A stretch of 12,727 nt of DNA from contig JAKLHH010000088.1 in assembly GCA_022710245.1 (NCBI GenBank), positions 1-12,727 of the forward strand, in the 5' to 3' direction. The stretch comes from Myxococcota bacterium (lineage in GTDB: Bacteria; Myxococcota; Polyangia; GCA-2747355; JAKLHH01). The position numbers were made by a program, and so were the translations under genes. Below are positions 1 through 6,400 of this stretch, one piece after another; positions within the stretch are counted from its first letter, which is position 1, and every line of letters begins with the position of its first letter. The notes beneath the pieces are model-generated. The model saw nothing but the letters and a program-made list of their open reading frames with translations. It did not search any database and had not been told where the DNA came from.

Positions 1-372
1 GAGCTCGCGGATCGTCTCGAGCGCCGCCAGCTCGTGCGGCTCGTGCGTGGCGAGGATCACCCGGCCGCTGGAGAGCGGCACCGCGGCCGCGCGCAGGCGC
101 TCGACCAGCGCCGCGGGCGGGGGCGGCGCCAGGACCTCCTCCTCGCGCAGCGCGGGCCGGTAGAGCACGGCGCCGTTCTCGGCGACGATCCGCTCGCAGA
201 GGCCGTGCTGCGGGAACACCTGCAGCAGGTCGTCGAGCTGGCGGCCGCTGACCAGCACCACGCGCCGGCCCGAGGCCCGCAGCCGCTCCAGCGCGTCGAC
301 CACCTGCGGGCCGACCCGGCCCTCGCTGGCGAGGGTGCCATCGTAGTCGCAGGCGAGGGCCAGCGTGCGCAT
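1..372 (-). CDS. HAD-superfamily hydrolase (type IIB-like phosphatase), N-terminal part, truncated by window edge
   Basis: The first 124 residues are present and the gene runs off the left edge. The protein opens with a hydrophobic strand and the HAD motif I CDYDGTLA (nucleophile Asp9, acid/base Asp11), followed by motif II VVLVSGRQ (Ser42) and an AENGAVLY segment. This order is typical of Cof/sucrose-phosphatase-type (HAD-IIB) phosphatases, which remove phosphate from small cytosolic metabolites using Mg2+. The conserved Lys and acidic motifs III and IV lie outside the window, so activity cannot be judged. The ATG at 372 is supported by an in-frame TGA 9 nt upstream, but no strong ribosome site is visible. 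I recall close relatives in actinobacteria and myxobacteria carrying a large ATP-binding domain after the HAD domain; whether that applies here cannot be seen. The substrate is unknown. It lies 100 bp downstream of the exported-protein gene on the same strand. Confidence 0.85.
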   Translation of the reverse strand, partial: MRTLALACDYDGTLASEGRVGPQVVDALERLRASGRRVVLVSGRQLDDLLQVFPQHGLCERIVAENGAVLYRPALREEEVLAPPPPAALVERLRAAAVPLSSGRVILATHEPHELAALETIREL

Positions 373-472
373 GGCCCGGGCTCAGGCCGCTCTGCGGTCG
401 TCGGTCATCCTCGCGTCTGGTGCAAAGCTGTTGCCAGCGCCAGGGAGACGCGGTGGAGAGGCGACGTCGCGC

Positions 473-2140
473 CTACTGCCCCACGGGCCGGGCGGGGAGG
501 AGCCCGAAGCGCCGGGCCTCGAGACCACGTGCGGCGAAGTGCTGCTCCCACTGCTCGCGCGTGTACGCGCCGGCGACGGTCGGGTAGCGCCTCGCCAGGT
601 CAGCGACCCTGGCCGTGTCGAGGCGCCCCGGCGTGGTCAGGACCTCCTTCTCGAACGCCGTCCGGACCTCTCCGGGGACGCCGCGCGCCAGCACGGTGCC
701 GACGAAGAACTCGAGCTGCGGCCCGTAGAGCCCGCCGCCCGCTGTCGAGCGGCCCTTGAGGATACCGTCGATGGTGCCGTGCTCGGGGACGAAGAGCTCG
801 GCCGGGACCGGCGCCGAGGTGCGCACGGGCAGGCCGGAGATCGCGGCGAGGCGTGGATCGCTCGCGAGGTAGGCCTGCAGCATCTTCCCCGCGCCGTCGA
901 GCACGGCGTAGGCCGCCCACTTCAGCCTGGCGTGCCGCGGCCCACCCTCGTGCGCGTCGCCGGCCTCGTCGCCGTAGCGTCCGGCGAACTGGACCAGGCG
1001 CACCTCCTTCCCCTCGACCCCCGGCGCCGGCGGGAGGTAGGGGTTCGTCTTCTGCGGCTGCCGGGCCACCGTCAGGATCTGCTGCTTGATCGCGTCGGGC
1101 ACCGCCGAGATCTTTCCGCCCTGCAGCCCGACGAAGGGCTGGAACCAGATCTCACCCTTGGCGATCGCCGGCCCGATGTCGGCGCGGAAGCCCTTGCCGC
1201 CGCGGGTCAGGTAGCCGAGCGCCGCCTTCACCAGGTCCTGCGCCTCGGGCGAGTACCACATCACCCTCCCCTCTCCCTGGGTATGAGCGCTGGAGAGCGC
1301 CATCAGCCACTTGCCGAGGTCGGCGCGGCTCAGCCACTGCCCCGAGAGCCACAGGCCGCGCGCGCCCGGCGCGCCCTTGACGTCGACCAGCCGCGACTGC
1401 CGCGAGTCGAGCGCGCAGTGGGACCAGGAGTAGCAGACCCCGCCCCAGTCCGGCTGCTGCGGCTGGTAGAAGGCGCTGCCCGTCGAGATCTGCTCGAAGG
1501 TCTGCAGCCCCAGCTTGCTCTTCCCGACCAGGCTCTGCACGGCGCGGTCCAGGCGCTGCCCCGGCGTCAGCTGCTCCAGCGCACCCCGCTCGGCGGCGTT
1601 GAGGATGGCCGTGGCAGGGACGCGAGAGCCGTCGGCCACCGCGAGCGGTGCCCGCTGATTGTACTGGAGCCAGCCGCGCGAGTAGGTCTGCAAGCCGGTG
1701 TGGCTGTGGAACGAGCCGGTGCTCTTGAGGTAGAGGTCCAGGTTGCGGGTCGTATGCTCACCGTCCTGTCCGACCACCCGATAGAGCTCTTGGTCGGGAC
1801 GGTAGGTCGGGGCGCGCCTCCGGGTGAGGGCGGCCTGGGCCTCGGCCAGCCCGGCGGGGGTGAGGCGACCGCCCTGCTCCGCCATCAGGCGGCGCAGGGC
1901 CCAGCTCCCGACCATCTGCCCCGTCGAGTCGGTGGCCATCGCGGCCAGCTGACGTACCTGGCCGGCGCTGATCCGGCCCGACCCGGCTGTCAGCGTGGCC
2001 AGCTCGCGCGTGAGGATGGCGTCGACCGGGCGCCGCAGGTGGGGACCGGCTCCGGGCTGCCGGTCCTGGCGGGGCCGCTCCGGAGCGGCGGCCGCGTGCA
2101 CCTCGACGACGAGCAACAGCAGGATGGCGTGGGCCCTCAT
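473..2140 (-). CDS. Exported protein, possible transglutaminase-elicitor-like enzyme
   Basis: A 555-residue protein with a typical N-terminal signal peptide (MRAHAILLLLVVEVHAAAA, cleavage near residue 19), so it is predicted to be secreted or periplasmic. No further membrane segment is seen. The ORF is open upstream to 2287, but the ATG at 2140 is chosen because AGGAGG lies 5 nt before it and the signal peptide begins there. The middle of the protein has DWGGVCYSWSHCA (Cys236, Trp239), followed by a VDVKG segment and, about 90 residues later, GEIWFQPFVG (around 329-338). This order loosely recalls the TGase_elicitor family, with a catalytic Cys in W-x-G-x-C-x-x-W and a later E-x-W-x-Q-P segment. 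A catalytic His is not obvious, so the assignment is weak and rests on recalled motifs. The remainder is alpha/beta sequence with no recognised domain. It is the next gene downstream of the sigma factor on the same strand, 247 bp away, so it may be co-regulated. Confidence 0.8.
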   Translation of the reverse strand: MRAHAILLLLVVEVHAAAAPERPRQDRQPGAGPHLRRPVDAILTRELATLTAGSGRISAGQVRQLAAMATDSTGQMVGSWALRRLMAEQGGRLTPAGLAEAQAALTRRRAPTYRPDQELYRVVGQDGEHTTRNLDLYLKSTGSFHSHTGLQTYSRGWLQYNQRAPLAVADGSRVPATAILNAAERGALEQLTPGQRLDRAVQSLVGKSKLGLQTFEQISTGSAFYQPQQPDWGGVCYSWSHCALDSRQSRLVDVKGAPGARGLWLSGQWLSRADLGKWLMALSSAHTQGEGRVMWYSPEAQDLVKAALGYLTRGGKGFRADIGPAIAKGEIWFQPFVGLQGGKISAVPDAIKQQILTVARQPQKTNPYLPPAPGVEGKEVRLVQFAGRYGDEAGDAHEGGPRHARLKWAAYAVLDGAGKMLQAYLASDPRLAAISGLPVRTSAPVPAELFVPEHGTIDGILKGRSTAGGGLYGPQLEFFVGTVLARGVPGEVRTAFEKEVLTTPGRLDTARVADLARRYPTVAGAYTREQWEQHFAARGLEARRFGLLPARPVGQ

Positions 2141-2387
2141 GGAGACCTCCTCATCCCGACAGGTTGCAATGGACGAGCCACCTCGCTCGCGCCCCGCCGC
2201 GGGGCCGACCACGCCGGGTTTCTGCCGCGAGATCGCCCGCCGAGCGACGGAGCCGCCTGCGACCTCCTGTTTGCGCGGCCAGGGCACTCGCCGGCCCGAG
2301 GACCAGCCAGACGGCGCGCGCTAGGCGGCGAGCGCCTCGGCGGGCTCACCGCCGCAGGTTAGCGGCGCAGGGGCAGGCGGGCGCTCG
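2141..2387. other. Gap between sigma factor and exported-protein genes
   Basis: 247 bp without a credible gene. It should hold the 3' end of the sigma-factor transcript and any promoter for the exported protein. No confident -35/-10 pair was found. The only structure seen is a short hairpin at 2350-2367 (CGCCGC, loop AGGTTA, GCGGCG) with no T-run, so it is at best a weak terminator or attenuation structure. Confidence 0.4.
2146..2151 (-). promoter_or_regulatory. Ribosome binding site of the exported-protein gene
   Basis: AGGAGG on the minus strand, 5 nt before the ATG at 2140. It is the strongest Shine-Dalgarno match near this gene and fixes the start at the signal peptide rather than at the longer upstream open frame. 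Confidence 0.8.
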
Positions 2388-3299
2388 TCAACCGCCGCCC
2401 TCCGCGTCCTCGCCGCCGCTCCCGGCGAGAGGGAGCTGCAGCGGCAGCTGGCTCTCGATCAGCCGCATGATGCTCTCGTACTCGCCCTCGCCGACGCGGA
2501 TCTTGCGCATCAGCGTGGCCCGGGTCTGCTGGAGCACTCGCTCGCGCGCCTTCGCCAGCCAGCGCGCGATGGTGGCGCGGTGGGCGCCGTAGATGACCCC
2601 GATCTCGTCGATGCTGAGGCGATCCACGTAGTGCTGGGCGAGGAGCGTCCGCTCGCGGTCGTCGAGCGTCGCGAGCGCCTCGGCGAAGGCAGCGCCGAAC
2701 TCACGGCGGTAGGTGGCCTTGAGGAGCTCGAGCTCGGGATCGTCCTCGGCCGGGCCGAGCCCCCCGAGGACGCTGTCCGTGAGCAGCACCTCCTTGCGCT
2801 CCTGATCGATCAGCCGCCCCGCGGTGCGCACGGCGATGATGCGGAGCCAGGAGCGGAGGCGCCCGCGGCCCGAGTACGTCCGCAGCAGGGGGCCGCCGCC
2901 CTCGCCGACGAAGAGCTGCTCGCGTAGCCCCTGCTTCAGCTCCTCGGCGGTGGCGCGCGACTGCCGCAGGCGCGCCAGCGCATGGTCCACCGACGGGAAG
3001 CAGTAGGCCTCGAAGGCCTTCAGGGCGCGGGCGTCGCCGGTCAGGCAAGCGCAGACCAGGTAGAGGTCGTCGAGGCAGAGCTTGCCGAGCTCGAGCTCGG
3101 GGGCGCCGCGCTCCGGCGTGCGCGCGGCGAGGAGGTCGACGTAGGCCTCGTCGGTCACCGCCAGCTCCGGCCAGGCCTCCCGACCGAGGGCGAGAGCGCC
3201 GGCGAGGACCTGTTCAAGCCGGTCGCGTTGCTCTATGTTCGCCTGCTGAGGCTCCGGCAGCCGGGCGACGAAGCGATCGAGCAGGAGCGGGATGGCCAT
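2388..3299 (-). CDS. Sigma-70 family RNA polymerase sigma factor, Myxococcus xanthus type (TIGR03001-like)
   Basis: A 303-residue sigma factor that would direct RNA polymerase to alternative promoters. The N-terminal ~90 residues form an acidic helical extension (QANIEQRDRLEQVLAGAL onward). The segment LDDLYLVCACLTGDARALKA starts a region 2-like domain that ends with GRGRLRSWLRIIAVRTAGRL. The C-terminal region 4-like helix-turn-helix is LSIDEIGVIYGAHRATIARW, preceded by LDDRERTLLAQHYVD. The tail MRLIESQLPLQL also resembles the family's end. The length is slightly above the family norm. ATG at 3299 is used, with GGGGA upstream; a GTG at 3314 with GAGGA about 9 nt upstream is almost as good and would add five residues. 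The gene is divergent from the multidomain kinase, an arrangement seen for ECF-type sigma factors controlled by Ser/Thr kinases, such as the EcfP/PknT pair of Vibrio. Regulation by the neighbour is inference. Confidence 0.9.
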   Translation of the reverse strand: MAIPLLLDRFVARLPEPQQANIEQRDRLEQVLAGALALGREAWPELAVTDEAYVDLLAARTPERGAPELELGKLCLDDLYLVCACLTGDARALKAFEAYCFPSVDHALARLRQSRATAEELKQGLREQLFVGEGGGPLLRTYSGRGRLRSWLRIIAVRTAGRLIDQERKEVLLTDSVLGGLGPAEDDPELELLKATYRREFGAAFAEALATLDDRERTLLAQHYVDRLSIDEIGVIYGAHRATIARWLAKARERVLQQTRATLMRKIRVGEGEYESIMRLIESQLPLQLPLAGSGGEDAEGGG

Positions 3300-3401
3300 G
3301 ACCGAGATCCCCACGCAGCCACGTCCTCACCCTAGCACGGTTCCAGCCCGCTCCGCACGGACGCCGCGCGGCGCGCCGTGCCGCGCGGGGGGCCGCGCGC
3401 C
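3300..3401. promoter_or_regulatory. Divergent control region between sigma factor and kinase genes
   Basis: About 100 bp separates the two divergent starts, so both promoters must lie here or inside the neighbouring coding ends. The region is extremely GC-rich. No convincing -35/-10 pair was identified by eye, which would fit promoters read by an alternative sigma factor. The GGGGGG run at 3387-3392, 9 nt before the GTG at 3402, is the best ribosome site for the kinase gene. Confidence 0.45.
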
Positions 3402-6400
3402 GTGATCGCCTGCCCCGACGACGAGCTGGTCCTCGCCTTCTTCGAGCGGCGCCTCGACCCCGAGGTCGGCGCCGCGCTGGAGCGGCACCTGGCGCGCTGC
3501 GCACCCTGCCGGCGTCTCTTCTCGCGCATCGCCCAGGCCGGCGCCGAGGACGTCGCCGAGGACGTCGCAGCCACGGCCGAGGACGCTTCGCTGGCGATCG
3601 AGCGACCGACCACCTCGTCGCCTCGCGGCCAGGCCCTGCGCCAGGTCGAAACACGAAGGCCGAGCGGGCCGCGAGGCGCCTCGGCGTCGCACGACGCCCC
3701 CGTCCTCCTCCCCGCGGGGAGCCGCGTCGCGCACTTCGAGGTGGTCCGCGTCCTCGGCCGCGGCGGGATGGGCGAGGTCTACCTGGCCCGTGACCTCAGG
3801 CTCGGGCGGAGGGTGGCGCTGAAGCTGATCCGCGCCGAGACCCTCGGCTCGCGTCGCACCGTCGAGCGGTTCCTCTTCGAGGCGCGTACGACCGCCAGGT
3901 TCAGCCACCCGAACATCGTCACGGTCTACGAGGTCGGCGAGGACTCCGGTCGCCCCTACCTGGCGCTCGAGTACGTGCGCGGTCAGAGCCTGCGCCGGCG
4001 CCTCGAGCAGGAGCCGCCCTCGCTGCAGGAGACGCTCCGCCTCGCGCTGGCGGTCGCCGAGGCGCTCGCGGAGGCGCACGCGGCGGGCGTGCTCCACCGC
4101 GACCTGAAGCCCGAGAACGTGATGATCGCCGCCGACGGCCGGCCGCGCGTCCTCGACTTCGGGCTGGCCAAGGGGCAGGGCCGGGAGCCCGGCGCGGCGC
4201 GGGTGGACTCGGTCGTCGGCGAAGCGCCGCGGGAGCCGTTCGAGACCGGGGGACAGGTCTGCGGGTCGCCGCTGTACATGTCGCCGGAGCAGTGGCGCGG
4301 ACGTGAGCTCACCGGCGCCGCCGATGTCTGGTCCCTCGGAGTGATCCTGTACGAGGCGCTCGCGGGCGGGCTCCCGTACGCCGAGAAGAGGCTGCGCCCG
4401 CTGATGGACCAGGTCTGCGACGAGGCGCCGGTGCCCTCGCTGCAGACACGCTGGCAGCGCTCCCCCGAGGTGGTGAGGCTGGTGGACGCCTGCCTGCAGA
4501 AGAGCCCCTCGGCGCGGCCCTCCGCCGGCCAGCTCGCTGCGCGCCTGCGAGAGCTGCTGGCGCGGGAGCCCCACCAGCCCTCCGAGGCGCTGAGCCCGTT
4601 CCGCGGCCTGCTGCCGTTCGACGAGGAGCACGGGCCGCGCTTCTTCGGTCGCGACGACGAGACGGCCTTCCTCGTCGAGCGGCTGCGCGAGGAGCCGGCG
4701 ATCGTGGTGATCGGCGCCTCCGGGGCCGGCAAGACCTCGTTCGTGCAGGCTGGCGTCGTCCCGCGACTCCGCGAGCGCGGACCGCTGCTCGTCGTGCAGC
4801 TCCGGCCCGGCGCGGCCCCCTTCCAGCGGCTGGCAGCGCGGCTGCTCGCTGCGCGCGCGCAGCCGCTCTCGCCCTCGGGGAGCAGCCCGTTCGGCACCCG
4901 CGAGGCGGCGGCGCCGTCCAGCGAGGACAGCGGCGAGCGCGAGGCCCCCGAGCCGCTGGCCACGCGCCTGCTCGAGTCCCCGCCGCTCCTCGGCCTGCTC
5001 CTGCGGGAGCTGGCGGAGCAGCGGCGCGCGAGCCTCCTCCTCCACGTCGATCAGCTCGAGGAGCTCTTCACCCTGGTCGACGACGCCGGGGTGCGGCAGC
5101 GCTTCCTCGAGGCGCTGGCCGGCGCGGCTGACGACCCGCCGGCCCCGGTGCGCGCGGTGATGACCCTGCGGGAAGAGTTCGTCGGGCGGCTGGCCGAGGC
5201 GGAGCGCGAGCTCCTGGCGCACGTGATGGTCCTGCGCCGGCCCGGCCCCCCCACCCTCGGCGAGCTCCTCCTCAAGCCGGTGCGAGCAGCGGGCTACTCC
5301 TACGACGACCCGCGCATCGTCACGGAGATGGTCGCCGAGGTGCAGCATGAGGCCGCCTGCCTTCCGCTCCTGCAGTTCGCCGGGCAGCTCCTCTGGGAGC
5401 ACCGCGATCGGGAGGCGCGGCTCCTCACGCGCGCCGCCTTCGCGGCGCTCGGCGGGGTCGCGGGCGCGCTCGCCCGCCACGCGGACGCGGTGATCACCGG
5501 GCTCAGCACCTCGGCCGTGCGCACCGCGCGGACGCTGCTCCTGCGGCTGGTCACCCCGGAGGGGACGCGCCGGGTCCTGCGCCGCTCGCAGCTCCTCGAG
5601 GGCACCGCCGACGACGCCGCGGAGGTCCTCTCCAGCCTGGTCGGGGCGCGGCTGATCACCGCGCGCCAGGCGGACGCGGGCGGCGAGGCCGAGGTCGAGC
5701 TGGCGCACGAGTCGCTGATCGCCGCCTGGGGTCAGCTGGCGCGCTGGATCGAGGAGAGCCGCGAGGAGCTCGCGGCGCTGGCCGAGCTCGGGCAGGCCGC
5801 CGTGCTCTGGGAGCGGCGCGGCCGCCGCGTCGAGGAGGTCTGGGGCGGCGACGCGCTGCGGGATGCCTGCCGCGTCGTCGACCGGGTCGGCCAGGTCCCC
5901 GCGGCGGTGCGCAGCTTCCTCGAGACGGGGCAGCAGCGGGAGCGTCGCCAGCAACGGGGGCGGCGGCTACGGCTCGGCGCGCTGGTCGCGTTGCTCGCGC
6001 TGGTGGCGGTGGCTGGCGTCAGCGCCGCGCTCGTCCTCTCCGGCCAGAAGCGCGCGGTGGAGCGAGGCTGGGCCGAGGCACAGCGCGAGGGTGCGAGGGC
6101 GGCGGAGCGCTCGGCGGACCTCCTCGAGGCGCGGGCGCGCCTGCGCGGCGCCCTGGAGGCAGAGGACTCCGCCCTCGCTCGCCTCCTCTGGCGGCGCCTG
6201 GCCGCCGAGCCTCAGGTCTGGAGCCGCAGCCTGGGGGCGATCGTGCACCGGGTGGCGTTCGCGCCGGACGGAGGCCTGATCGCCGCCTCGGCCAGCGACC
6301 ACCTCATCTACCTGCTCGACCCGCAGACGCGCGAGGTGCGCCGCCTGCTCCGCGGCCACGAGGACCAGGTGCTCTCGGTCGCCTTCTCGCCCGACGGCCG

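Noticed and set aside
382..408. Eight-codon ORF (MTDDRRAA) just upstream of the HAD gene
   Set aside because: It is preceded only by GCGAGG directly against the ATG, is tiny, and lacks any attenuator-like structure; a chance ORF is likelier.
461..470. Palindrome GCGACGTCGC next to the exported-protein stop codon
   Set aside because: Only 10 bp in a very GC-rich context and without a T-run, so it is not convincing as a terminator or operator.
365..2362. 665-residue open frame on the plus strand
   Set aside because: It is the shadow of the exported-protein gene, which has a signal peptide and a strong AGGAGG site on the minus strand.
2350..2367. Hairpin CGCCGC/GCGGCG as terminator of the sigma-factor gene
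   Set aside because: Short stem and no downstream T-run; noted in the gap entry but not called as a terminator.
3327..5954. 875-residue open frame on the minus strand opposite the kinase gene
   Set aside because: Composition is Arg/Glu/Leu-rich low-complexity typical of the antisense of GC-rich coding DNA. The plus-strand frame has complete kinase and NTPase motifs.
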